Of a DNA stretch of 12,826 bases, positions 1 to 6,963 are shown piece after piece. The notes under the pieces were generated by a model. That model did no database searches. It was not told the origin of the DNA and saw only the letters and a program-made list of their open reading frames with translations. The stretch is from Puniceicoccales bacterium (GTDB taxonomy: Bacteria > Verrucomicrobiota > Verrucomicrobiia > Opitutales > JAIRLG01). The position numbers were made by a program, and so were the translations under genes. Each line of letters begins with the position of its first letter. The stretch's first letter is position 1. The stretch is taken from positions 1-12,826 of the forward strand of contig JAIRRP010000071.1 in the NCBI GenBank assembly GCA_031255915.1. Reading direction: 5' to 3'.

Positions 1-1
1 C

Positions 2-676
2 GAACTTTCCGGTGGTCAACAGCAAAGAGTTGCTCTGGCTAGGGCACTCATCGTATGTCCCAATTGCCTGCTTTTGGATGAGCCTCTTTCCAATCTCGAT
101 GCCCGGCTCCGCAATGAAATGCGCCTTGAAATTCGAAAGATCTGTAAAGATAATAACTTGACGGCCGTCTATGTGACGCATGACCAGAAAGAGGCACTTT
201 CCATTGCCGATCGCATTGCTGTACTTTCGAAAGGAAAAGTGGAGCAAATAGGAACATCGATGGAACTTTATCGCCGCCCAAAAAATGCGTTTGTCGCTAG
301 TTTTATAGGCGAGACCAATCTTCTGGAAGGCATTGTCCTGCGGGTTAACCTTGAAGAAGTGATCGTACGGACGCAGATTGGGAGCTTTTGCGGTGTTCTG
401 GCCGATACGAACTTAAAACCCGCACCAGGAACAAAAGTACAAGTATCCATACGTCCAGAGATGTTGCGTCTAGATATTTATCCTTCGGAAGATAACTGTA
501 TCGAGGGGCGCATCGACACGGCGACCTATTTCGGGGAGGTCGCCCATTACCAATTCGAAAAGAATGGAATTTTTCTGAAAATTTCGGAGCTCAATCCCCG
601 TCATTTTGAATCCTTCCAACAAAAACCGGTTTATGCCTACGTACTCCCAGAAGATGTCGTCATTCTTCATGAGTAA
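2..676 (+). CDS. ABC transporter ATP-binding protein, 3' part (PotA/FbpC/MalK type)
   Basis: This is the cytoplasmic ATPase subunit of an importer; it hydrolyses ATP to drive uptake of a substrate delivered by a periplasmic binding protein. The gene runs off the left edge, so Walker A and the Q-loop are not visible. What remains opens with the ABC signature LSGGQQQR, then Walker B (LLLDEP, about residues 23-28 of the visible part), the D-loop SNLDA and the switch histidine in VYVTHD. After the nucleotide-binding domain comes a C-terminal TOBE-like beta domain of about 110 residues, starting near FIGETNLLEG. This arrangement is typical of the PotA/FbpC/MalK group. A solute-binding protein gene begins 28 bases after the stop on the same strand, so the two are probably cotranscribed. 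The substrate (iron, polyamine or other) cannot be told from this fragment. Family assignment is secure; the subfamily is inferred. Confidence 0.93.
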   Translation, partial: ELSGGQQQRVALARALIVCPNCLLLDEPLSNLDARLRNEMRLEIRKICKDNNLTAVYVTHDQKEALSIADRIAVLSKGKVEQIGTSMELYRRPKNAFVASFIGETNLLEGIVLRVNLEEVIVRTQIGSFCGVLADTNLKPAPGTKVQVSIRPEMLRLDIYPSEDNCIEGRIDTATYFGEVAHYQFEKNGIFLKISELNPRHFESFQQKPVYAYVLPEDVVILHE

Positions 677-704
677 AAAATAGTAAACTCTCTGTGAGTT
701 CTTC

Positions 705-2348
705 ATGCCAGCGATAAAACGAAGTTTGATCCTTTCATCCATTGCTTTGGTGATCGCCATTCCGTTTATCTTTCATTCCCCGTCGGATTCTCTCATCCCA
801 GTGGAAAACGATGATGTTTTAGTCATTATCACGCCCCATAATGAGTCCCTACGTCGAGAATACAGCCACGGCTTTCAGGAATGGTATCGAAAAAAGACCG
901 GCAAAAGTATTGTCATTGATTGGCGTCACCCCGGTGGGGGCTGTGACGTTGCTCGCTATACCAATGCCATGTTCGTCAACAATTTCCGGCTCTATTGGGA
1001 GAGCTTGGGCCGCACCTGGACGCAGGAAATAAGGGGAATATTTCTACATCTTGAAAAGATCGACGAGCATTCTTCGCCACTGGAACAAGACGTAAAAAAT
1101 GTCTTTCTCTCTTCCCATGTCGGATGCAACGTCGACCTCCTCTTTGGCGGTGGTATTTTTGAACATAAACTCAACGGATGGAAAGGCTACTCGGTGGATA
1201 GCCATTTAAAAGAAGAACATCCAGAACTTTTTACGGACGATAAGATTCCAGAAATATTTGCGGGAGAACAGCTTTATGATGACCATCGTCTATGGTATGG
1301 AATCAGCCTCAGCTCGTTTGGAATTACCTATAACGCAGATGCCATCAAGGAATTGGGCATAGCTCATCTTCCAAGCACCTGGATGGACATGGCGGATCCT
1401 AGGTACTTGGGAGGTATCGCCATTGTGGATCCTTCTAAAAGCTCCTCGACACTGAAATCATTTGAAACACTCATCCAACAGCAGATGCATCAAATCCTAA
1501 AAGAACTTCTTGCGGCATCAAATCCTATGGTTGAGGAATCGGAGCTAGAAAATCAAGCCATACAACGAGGATGGATTCATGGATTGCAACTCATTCAAAG
1601 GATTGTTGCCAATGGCCGCTATTTCACGGATTCTTCAGGGAAACCTATTATAGACGTCGCTGCCGGGAATTGCCCCATAGGGATAGCCGTCGATTTTTAC
1701 GGAAGAGCCCAGAAAGCAAATATAAAAGGCCGAGGCGGAGCTCAGCGTTTTGGTTACGTTGCACCCGAGGGAGGGACAGCACCTTCTCCTGACCCCATAT
1801 CTCTTTTCCGGGGCGCGAAACATCGGGAGATCGCTAAAGCTTTCATGGAATATGCCATTTCACTCCCAGGGCAACAATTACTCGCTTTCAAAATAGGCAT
1901 ACCTAATGGACCGATACATTCACCATTATGTCGCACGCCCATCCTTAAGACGGTTTATGGCGAAGAATTCCGTTCCTCTCGTCTGGAGGGTTATGAAGAC
2001 CCCTACTCATCGGCCGGTGATTTTATTTACCGTCCAGCTTGGACGGGACCCGTATATGATTTCCTCGGTCTCATTGTCAAAGTAGCTTTTATCGACGCAG
2101 CGGATGAACTGATATCGGCCTGGAGCCAGATCATTCGCGCCCAAAATGAGGGGCATAGGGAAGAAGCTGAAGAAGCATTGAAAATTTTTTCGGATATGAC
2201 GTTGCTGACATATAACACCGTCCGCACATCCTTCGCCGAAAAGATACAGCATAAAAATCCCCTGATAGCAGGTCGTTATCAGATGGACCTAACCAATAAA
2301 TTCCGTCGCCAGTATCAATTGGCAGAATCAAAACTGAAGGGTTTGTGA
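705..2348 (+). CDS. extracellular (periplasmic) solute-binding protein of an ABC importer
   Basis: A 547-residue secreted or membrane-anchored binding protein that would capture a substrate and hand it to the importer whose ATPase lies just upstream. Residues 1-25 form a signal peptide or signal anchor: a K-R charged start followed by a hydrophobic stretch to about residue 23. The mature part opens with VLVIITPHNESLRREY and a D-W-R-H-P-G-G segment near residues 69-75, and carries an L-L-F-G-G-G segment near residue 145, W-Y-G-I-S near 197 and D-P-S-K-S-S-S near 245. These resemble the type II periplasmic-binding fold seen in iron and polyamine binding proteins. It is longer than the usual 330-400 residues, with extra C-terminal helices (roughly 430-547). 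The ATG at 705 is chosen because the signal sequence starts there; only a weak GTGAG lies upstream. No permease gene is in the window. The substrate is unknown. Confidence 0.85.
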   Translation: MPAIKRSLILSSIALVIAIPFIFHSPSDSLIPVENDDVLVIITPHNESLRREYSHGFQEWYRKKTGKSIVIDWRHPGGGCDVARYTNAMFVNNFRLYWESLGRTWTQEIRGIFLHLEKIDEHSSPLEQDVKNVFLSSHVGCNVDLLFGGGIFEHKLNGWKGYSVDSHLKEEHPELFTDDKIPEIFAGEQLYDDHRLWYGISLSSFGITYNADAIKELGIAHLPSTWMDMADPRYLGGIAIVDPSKSSSTLKSFETLIQQQMHQILKELLAASNPMVEESELENQAIQRGWIHGLQLIQRIVANGRYFTDSSGKPIIDVAAGNCPIGIAVDFYGRAQKANIKGRGGAQRFGYVAPEGGTAPSPDPISLFRGAKHREIAKAFMEYAISLPGQQLLAFKIGIPNGPIHSPLCRTPILKTVYGEEFRSSRLEGYEDPYSSAGDFIYRPAWTGPVYDFLGLIVKVAFIDAADELISAWSQIIRAQNEGHREEAEEALKIFSDMTLLTYNTVRTSFAEKIQHKNPLIAGRYQMDLTNKFRRQYQLAESKLKGL

Positions 2349-2358
2349 TCATTTGCTC

Positions 2359-2467
2359 GGTTTACCGCCTTTGCGGTAAGGAAAAATGAAAGCTCCCGCT
2401 TTGCATTTTTTCTTACCGCGGGCCCGCGTAGCGGGCAAGAGCCCGAAGGGCTCAAAGGCGGTAAACC
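2359..2467 (+). repeat. cloverleaf palindromic repeat, copy A
   Basis: A 109-bp element beginning 11 bases after the solute-binding protein stop. An outer 15-bp perfect inverted repeat (2359-2373 with 2453-2467, GGTTTACCGCCTTTG) encloses three hairpins: a long one (about 2373-2418, stem GCGGTAAGGAAAAATG with a G:T pair and a bulged base, AAAGC/GCTTT apex); GCCCGC-gta-GCGGGC (2422-2436); and GAGCCC-gaa-GGGCTC (about 2439-2453, sharing its last base with the outer arm). The left arm can instead pair with the adjacent GCGGTAA, giving an alternative fold. It is flanked by TCGG on the left and CCCACCGA on the right. Four relatives lie elsewhere in the window. No ORF or transposase is associated with it. 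Confidence 0.9.
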
Positions 2468-2741
2468 CACCGAAATGCCAAGAGTAAAAGCTGACCCGGC
2501 TCACAAGCATCCCACTGCACCGTAGCAGTTGTGTCGCTGATAAAATTGAACCGTAGTCGATAACGACGCCCCTGTAGGGCCTCGCATCATCGATACCGAA
2601 AACCGATGCTTCTTCATTCCACCAAATATTCTATCAATCGCTTTATTCACTGGAATGGCAATTATTCCCAATTCCCAGTCCTGTAATACCGAAAGACCTT
2701 TCTTGTGTTTTTTGATATTTTATTTAAAAACATATCTACAT
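2468..2741. other. non-coding gap with a cluster of small hairpins
   Basis: Between copy A of the repeat and the likely gspF start no convincing gene is seen. Three short hairpins follow one another: GTCG-ataa-CGAC (2556-2567), GCCC-ctgta-GGGC (2568-2580) and GCATC/GATGC (2584-2588 with 2605-2609). They could be a decayed relative of the cloverleaf element or a small structured RNA; either is a guess. The last 40 bases before 2742 are AT-rich and could hold the gspF promoter, but no well-spaced -35/-10 pair stands out. Confidence 0.35.
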
Positions 2742-3989
2742 ATGGGTGTGTATTCTTACAAGGCTCTGAATAGAGCGAAAATCAAGGAAAAAGGAACTCT
2801 GGAAGCCGTCGATAAGAAGCAGGCTATGCAATTGCTCACACAAAAAGGCTTGCATATTCTGTCGTTGAAAGAAAAAAGATTCTTCATGAACCGTATCTCC
2901 CAGAAACGTACGAAATCTACCGTCACATCGCCATTATCGGGCAAATTTTGGGTCAATAAACAGAAAATTCATTTCAATTTTCTGTATAAATTTCTGCAAC
3001 TGCACGCAGGAGGGCTACCGCTTGGAGACGCGTTAAAGGTCATGAGGACCCGCCTAAAGTCACCGGCAGAACAGGCCCTGGCAGAAGCGATTCACAAACA
3101 ACTCTGCGAAGGAAAGACACTTGCGACAGCGATGAAGGCCTATCCGGATATTTTTCCGGAACGCACCATTTACATGATCGAAGCAGGTGAAAAAACCGGG
3201 AATCTCATCAACATCGTCACCAACTTGATCCGCTTCATGGAAGTACAAGCCGAAGTGAAAAAGCGCTTTATCGCCGGAATGTCCTATCCACTTGTGGTCT
3301 GCAGCATCGCGATAGCCGTCGTAGGCCTATTCATCTTTTACCTATTACCGCGGATCCAGAAGATGATGACCTCGATGGGGGGAGAATTACCCATGGTTAC
3401 CCGACTTCTCATGGGGAGTGCTCATTTCCTTTCCGATTGGGGTCTATACATCGTGGCTATTGTGGGCATTATGACCGTCTATCTCCTAAGACTTCGCAAA
3501 ACGCCCTCTGGCCGCGTGTGGACAGATCGATGCTTGACCTATCTACCCCTATTAAAGGGTATCGTCAATGGATCCTATTATTGCCAAACGGCTAATCTTC
3601 TGGCAACTCTATTGGGGAGTGGCATCAATACGACAGAATCTATGCAATTAACAGAACAGGCTACGTCTAATCGCCACCATCGGCTTCATTTTGCCGAAGC
3701 GCGTAAGAAAGTCCTCGATGGTGTGTCCATAACACAGGCCTTTGACAAGCACCATGTATTGCCCGTGGAGGCTTTAGATATTCTCTCCGTCGGCGAAAAC
3801 ACCGGTGATTTGGCCTCATCGTTTCGGGAAATTTTCAAGATCTACAATATCGATCTAAATGAAAAACTACACCGTCTGACAATAACAGTGTCTTCTATTG
3901 CACTAGGTTTTGCCTTTTCCCTAGTAGCCGTATTGGCCATGAGTATCGTCATGAGTGTCATGAAGTTCAGTTCGACCATCGTGGGATAA
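2742..3989 (+). CDS. type II secretion / type IV pilus inner-membrane protein, GspF/PilC family
   Basis: A polytopic inner-membrane platform protein that couples the cytoplasmic assembly ATPase to pseudopilin or pilin assembly. It opens with MGVYSYKALN, the usual start of this family (Y-x-Y-K-A), and has two T2SF domains, each with the conserved G-E-x-T-G-x-L motif (about residues 149-155 and 351-357). Three membrane segments are visible near residues 183-204, 233-250 and 380-407. At 415 residues it matches the usual 400-410. The frame is open back to an ATG at 2655, adding 29 residues; I prefer 2742 because family members begin at the Y-x-Y-K-A motif, though neither start has a good Shine-Dalgarno. 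It stands alone here, with no GspE, pilin or GspG neighbour, so whether it serves secretion, pili or competence cannot be told. A short relic of a second copy follows it. Confidence 0.9.
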   Translation: MGVYSYKALNRAKIKEKGTLEAVDKKQAMQLLTQKGLHILSLKEKRFFMNRISQKRTKSTVTSPLSGKFWVNKQKIHFNFLYKFLQLHAGGLPLGDALKVMRTRLKSPAEQALAEAIHKQLCEGKTLATAMKAYPDIFPERTIYMIEAGEKTGNLINIVTNLIRFMEVQAEVKKRFIAGMSYPLVVCSIAIAVVGLFIFYLLPRIQKMMTSMGGELPMVTRLLMGSAHFLSDWGLYIVAIVGIMTVYLLRLRKTPSGRVWTDRCLTYLPLLKGIVNGSYYCQTANLLATLLGSGINTTESMQLTEQATSNRHHRLHFAEARKKVLDGVSITQAFDKHHVLPVEALDILSVGENTGDLASSFREIFKIYNIDLNEKLHRLTITVSSIALGFAFSLVAVLAMSIVMSVMKFSSTIVG

Positions 3990-4011
3990 GGAATGCCTTT
4001 TTTGTGTGTTA

Positions 4012-4050
4012 GTAACGGTATCTTCCATTGCATTAGGTTTTGCTTTTTCT
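4012..4050 (+). pseudogene. relic of a second gspF-like gene (13 codons)
   Basis: The 13 codons read VTVSSIALGFAFS and match codons 3882-3920 of the upstream gspF (ITVSSIALGFAFS). The DNA differs at 7 of 39 positions, but only one difference changes the amino acid (I to V). That pattern suggests the piece came from a paralogue that was under selection as a protein, rather than from a recent local duplication. Similarity stops abruptly on both sides. The repeat element copy B begins 20 bases later. The match is short, so other histories are possible. Confidence 0.55.
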
Positions 4051-4070
4051 AAAAGATGCTGTTTTGGAGC

Positions 4071-4163
4071 GCTGTCTTTACAAGGGAGGGAAAGGGAAAG
4101 TATTTCCCTTTCCCTCCCTTGTGGCCCGCATAGCGGGCGCTCCCGAAGGGAGCTAAAGACAGC
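4071..4163 (+). repeat. cloverleaf palindromic repeat, copy B (divergent)
   Basis: A 93-bp element with the same plan as copy A but a mostly different sequence. The outer stem is GCTGTCTTTA/TAAAGACAGC (4071-4080 with 4154-4163). Hairpin 1 is a perfect 19-bp stem with a 3-base loop (4081-4121), built of purine-rich CAAGGGAGGG and its complement, unrelated to hairpin 1 of copy A. Hairpin 2 (4124-4138, GCCCGC-ata-GCGGGC) and hairpin 3 (4139-4153, GCTCCC-gaa-GGGAGC) keep the loops and positions seen in the other copies. Hairpin 3 has a compensated base-pair change relative to copy A. The shared architecture despite changed stems is the main evidence that the fold itself is conserved. Confidence 0.85.
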
Positions 4164-4200
4164 CTAGGGAAAGAGGCCAGCCCCAGCCTTAGGAGTATTC

Positions 4201-4309
4201 GGTTTGCCGCCTTTGCGGTAAGGAAAAAATGCAAAGCGGGAGCTTTCATTTTTTCTTACCGCAGCCCGCATAGCGGGCCAGAGCCCTCTGGGCTCAAAGG
4301 CGGCAAACC
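4201..4309 (+). repeat. cloverleaf palindromic repeat, copy C (apex inverted)
   Basis: A 109-bp copy, 37 bases after copy B. The outer stem GGTTTGCCGCCTTTG/CAAAGGCGGCAAACC (4201-4215 with 4295-4309) differs from copy A by one A:T to G:C pair changed on both strands. In hairpin 1 the apical 19 bases (TGCAAAGCGGGAGCTTTCA) are the exact reverse complement of those in copy A, while the base of the stem keeps its orientation. Hairpin 2 is GCCCGC-ata-GCGGGC and hairpin 3 is GAGCCC-tct-GGGCTC. The flanks TCGG and CCCACCGA match those of copy A. It lies between the convergent gspF and thrS genes. Confidence 0.9.
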
Positions 4310-4451
4310 CACCGATGGACTGACGCCCCAAGAAAGAAGCAGTAAATCTCCGACGGCAATCCTTATACCTGGACTATCTGCAATCCATATCCGGATATGG
4401 GGAATGACAAAATTTTACGACTCGACCCATCGCCCAATTACATGAATAGCC
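4310..4451. other. non-coding gap with a 16-bp perfect palindrome
   Basis: The stretch between repeat copy C and the thrS stop holds no gene I can support. It contains a perfect palindrome, CCATATCCGGATATGG, at 4385-4400. This could be a binding site for a dimeric protein or a minor part of a 3' structure; it lacks the U-run expected of an intrinsic terminator on either strand. The region would be the 3' untranslated part of the thrS transcript. Confidence 0.4.
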
Positions 4452-6299
4452 CTATTGTGATGTACTTACGACAAACACATCCGGCAACGTTCGTTCTTGA
4501 ATTAAGCTCTGGAGCTTGGCAATGGCCTCTTCTTGTCCACATATTCCTTCAATCCTCTTATTGATCCTTGAACGAATTGAAACACTCGATTGCTCGATTT
4601 CCCTAGCACCTAAAATAAACATATGGGGAACTTTTTCCGTTTCCGCCCTGCGGATCTTAGCGCCTAAAGTATCAGGATGATCATCTTTGCTCACGCGGAT
4701 TCCCCTAGATCTAAGTTGTTCGACAAAGCCTGAGGCCTTTTGGGAAAAATGATCACTTACTACCAGAACACGTACCTGCTCCGGTGCGAGCCATGTGGGA
4801 AAATCACCGCCAAAATGTTCAATGAGCAAACCACAAAAACGCTCAAGTGAACCGAAAGGAGCCCGATGGATCATCACTGGGCGGTAGGTCTGATTGTCAC
4901 TCCCCACATAGGTAAGTTGAAAGCGCTCCGGGAGGTTATAGTCCACCTGAACTGTTCCCAATTGCCATTCCCTCCCGATGACATCATGGATGACAAAATC
5001 GATTTTAGGCCCATAGAAAGCGGCCTCACCCCTTTCTACTGAAAGGGGAACACCCAATTCAGCAGCGGCCGTTTGAAGCACTGTCTCTGCATGTTCCCAG
5101 CAATCATCACCTCCGACGTATTTGTCCGAATGGATATCCCTGAGCCCAATACGTACACGAAAATCCGACATCCGTAAAGTATCGAAAATCTTCTGCACAA
5201 GGCTCAAGCAGCGGCTAATTTCCTCGGCTAATTGTTCTTCTGTACAGAAAATATGAGCATCATCTTGCGTAAATCCACGCACTCTCGTAAGACCATTGAG
5301 TTCTCCTGACTGTTCCCAGCGATAGACCGTTCCAAATTCTGCCAAACGCACAGGGAGATCTCGGTAAGAATGCGTTCGAGAGCTGTAGATTTTGATATGC
5401 CCTGGACAATTCATAGGCTTTAGGAGAAATCCATCGAGAGACCCTTCTTCTAAACCTTGGATCATCGCATCACAAGATATGTTTTCATGCTCGAGCCGTT
5501 TTAAGGCCGCCCGATCCGGAATAGGCGGGTATTGAGAGTCCTTATAATACGGGAAATGACCGGAAGTATGAAATAACTCCAATCTAGCGATGTGCGGGGT
5601 AAATACCTGCTCATAGCCCTGTTTTTCAAGTTCAGCCGTGATGAATTTCTGAAGTTCATTGCGAATGATGGCTCCACGAGGCAGCCAAAGAACGAGTCCT
5701 TGACCAAAACTTTCATCGATCGTGAAGAGCTGCATCTCTTTCCCAAGCCGGCGGTGATCTCGTTTTTTTGCCTCCTCCAGTTGAAGCAGATAAGCCTTCA
5801 AATCCTTCTCGGAAGCAAAGGCTGTTCCGTATATCCGCTGGAGTTGTTTATTTTTTTCATCACCGCGAAAATAAGCACCGGCGATACTAAGCAATTTGAT
5901 TGCCTTAATGTCGGAAGTATACCGTACATGCTCTCCCCGACAGAGATCGATGAACTCTCCATTGCGGTAAAAAGTAATGGTTTCTTCCTTTGGAATATCG
6001 GCCAGGCGCTCTATCTTATACGGTTGATCTAATTTTTGAAGCAAGTGAAGTGCTTCCTCGCGACTGACGACCTGGCGTTCAAATGCCTGATTTTCGGAGA
6101 AAATCTTCCGCATCTCCTCTTCGATGCGCTGAAGATCCTCTGATGTCAGAGAAAATTCCAGATCTATATCATAATAAAACCCGTGCTTTATCACCGGACC
6201 TATGTCTAATTTTGCTTTAGGAAATAAGCGCAAAACAGCTGCCGCCAAGACATGAGCTGCCGAATGCCGCATAGATGATAATTCAAATTCAGAGTCCAT
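4452..6299 (-). CDS. thrS: threonine--tRNA ligase lacking the N-terminal TGS domain
   Basis: Charges tRNA-Thr with threonine in the cytoplasm. With an ATG start at 6299 it has 615 residues. The editing domain comes first: H-x-x-x-H at residues 12 and 16, and C-R-G-E-H with Cys120 and His124, which clear mischarged Ser-tRNA. The class II catalytic core follows, with motif 2 (R-V-R-G-F-T-Q-D-D-A-H), motif 3 (IHRAPFGSLERF) and the three zinc ligands Cys298, His349 and His478. The C-terminal 110 residues form the anticodon-binding domain. Typical bacterial enzymes carry about 60 more N-terminal residues (TGS domain); these are absent. An insert of roughly 30 residues precedes the zinc cysteine, in the segment after SGHFPYYKDS. 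The frame extends four codons to a TTG at 6311, but the ATG at 6299 has TGAGG six bases upstream and is preferred. The catalytic and editing residues I can check are intact. Confidence 0.96.
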   Translation of the reverse strand: MDSEFELSSMRHSAAHVLAAAVLRLFPKAKLDIGPVIKHGFYYDIDLEFSLTSEDLQRIEEEMRKIFSENQAFERQVVSREEALHLLQKLDQPYKIERLADIPKEETITFYRNGEFIDLCRGEHVRYTSDIKAIKLLSIAGAYFRGDEKNKQLQRIYGTAFASEKDLKAYLLQLEEAKKRDHRRLGKEMQLFTIDESFGQGLVLWLPRGAIIRNELQKFITAELEKQGYEQVFTPHIARLELFHTSGHFPYYKDSQYPPIPDRAALKRLEHENISCDAMIQGLEEGSLDGFLLKPMNCPGHIKIYSSRTHSYRDLPVRLAEFGTVYRWEQSGELNGLTRVRGFTQDDAHIFCTEEQLAEEISRCLSLVQKIFDTLRMSDFRVRIGLRDIHSDKYVGGDDCWEHAETVLQTAAAELGVPLSVERGEAAFYGPKIDFVIHDVIGREWQLGTVQVDYNLPERFQLTYVGSDNQTYRPVMIHRAPFGSLERFCGLLIEHFGGDFPTWLAPEQVRVLVVSDHFSQKASGFVEQLRSRGIRVSKDDHPDTLGAKIRRAETEKVPHMFILGAREIEQSSVSIRSRINKRIEGICGQEEAIAKLQSLIQERTLPDVFVVSTSQ

Positions 6300-6305
6300 G
6301 ATATA

Positions 6306-6310
6306 CCTCA
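6306..6310 (-). promoter_or_regulatory. ribosome binding site of thrS
   Basis: On the minus strand TGAGG lies six bases before the ATG at 6299. It is the clearest Shine-Dalgarno in the window and fixes the thrS start downstream of the alternative TTG at 6311. It directly abuts the U-run of the upstream hairpin. Confidence 0.75.
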
Positions 6311-6394
6311 AAAAATATCCATGAAACTACCATGGTCATAAGACATTATTGGATGAAAGAGTGAAACATGCATAAAGGGTAGTTACTTTTCATG
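6310..6394 (-). promoter_or_regulatory. candidate attenuator-like leader structure of thrS
   Basis: On the thrS-sense (minus) strand, a long-range inverted repeat (6378-6394 with 6320-6331, sharing CATGAA and ACTACC) can pair around a loop of 46 bases. Alternatively CCATG/CATGG (6331-6335 with 6319-6323) forms a small hairpin with a 7-base loop; the two folds exclude each other. Both are followed within a few bases by a run of six U (6310-6315) that abuts the ribosome binding site. A hairpin plus U-run just before the start resembles a transcription attenuator. The stems are short and AT-rich and no Thr-rich leader peptide is present, so function is unproven. Confidence 0.3.
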
Positions 6395-6463
6395 TCCAGC
6401 TTCAGAGTCTAAAAAAGATTCCGCTTCCACAAGTGTTATTTGATCCCATTCATACATGCCCAT
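6383..6463 (-). CDS. possible small ORF, 26 residues, between the 124-residue gene and thrS
   Basis: An ATG at 6463 opens a 26-codon frame ending in TAA at 6383-6385. The peptide starts MGMYEWDQ and is acidic, ending near G-H-E-K. Its stop codon lies inside the 5' arm of the thrS leader inverted repeat, so its translation could in principle affect that fold. It has one Thr codon only, so it is not a classical threonine leader peptide. No good Shine-Dalgarno is seen, and a chance ORF of this size is quite possible. It does not resemble the missing TGS domain of thrS. Confidence 0.2.
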   Translation of the reverse strand: MGMYEWDQITLVEAESFLDSEAGHEK

Positions 6464-6483
6464 CGCTGTTCATCTCTATAATT

Positions 6484-6858
6484 TTAATTTTCATTGGAAT
6501 TTTTCTCCTTCTTAAGACCTTCGAGGTACTTCCAAAACGAACTATGTTGTTCGAGCATCAGTGTCTCTGAAACAGGCAATTTGAAACGGTACACAAAATC
6601 CGAAAGAGAACGTTCCGGAAGTATGTAATGGCAAAATAAGCTTCCATCCTCTTTTCGTTCAAAATAAACCCGCCATCGGTCTGTCCGATAGCGATAAAGC
6701 AAAAGTCCATCACGCTGAAAACAGGTGAAATCCTCCGACTGGGATTGAATATCTTCTTCCAAAATACGGGCGATATTCTCCATCAACCGTAGCTGTTCTT
6801 CTGGCGTTAATTTCCTGAATTCATGAAGACTCTGTTCGCTAAAAGTCGTTTGCTTCAT
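6484..6858 (-). CDS. hypothetical protein, 124 residues, weak RelE/ParE-like pattern
   Basis: I do not recognise a named family. The N-terminal half is helical and acidic (F-R-K-L-T-P-E-E-Q-L-R-L-M-E-N-I style). The middle (about residues 52-95) has the look of successive beta strands, Y-R-Y-R-T-D-R-W-R-V-Y-F-E-R then L-F-C-H-Y-I-L-P, which faintly recalls the R-x-x-x-Y-R-V-x-Y core of RelE/ParE-type proteins. The C-terminus is Lys-rich. No signal peptide or membrane segment is seen, and no antitoxin-like partner is adjacent. It lies 184 bases upstream of thrS on the same strand and could share its transcript. The ATG at 6858 lacks a clear Shine-Dalgarno. The reading frame looks genuine because of its length and regular amphipathic pattern; function is open. 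Confidence 0.6.
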   Translation of the reverse strand: MKQTTFSEQSLHEFRKLTPEEQLRLMENIARILEEDIQSQSEDFTCFQRDGLLLYRYRTDRWRVYFERKEDGSLFCHYILPERSLSDFVYRFKLPVSETLMLEQHSSFWKYLEGLKKEKNSNEN

Positions 6859-6963
6859 AAGATGGACATTCAGTATGTTGGCGAAGTTCTAGTTGTCACG
6901 TCGTAAATTATATGCATTGATTTTTGCCTTTATTGAGGAAAATTTTTAAAAAATACTAAACAC

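Noticed and set aside
2359..2467. Cloverleaf repeats as tRNA or tRNA-derived genes
   Set aside because: The three hairpins do not have tRNA arm lengths, there is no T-loop GTTCGAATCC-like motif and no anticodon arm of the right size; hairpin 1 stems of 16-19 bp are far too long.
2359..2467. Repeats as simple intrinsic terminators
   Set aside because: None of the hairpins ends in the expected U-run, and the elements are far larger and more complex than a terminator; a 3'-end role is kept only as a hypothesis.
2655..2741. N-terminal extension of the GspF/PilC protein from the ATG at 2655
   Set aside because: The 29 extra residues do not resemble the family, and the conserved Y-x-Y-K-A start follows the ATG at 2742.
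5592..6032. 146-residue ORF on the plus strand
   Set aside because: It lies wholly antisense to the strongly conserved editing and catalytic region of thrS and looks like a shadow frame.
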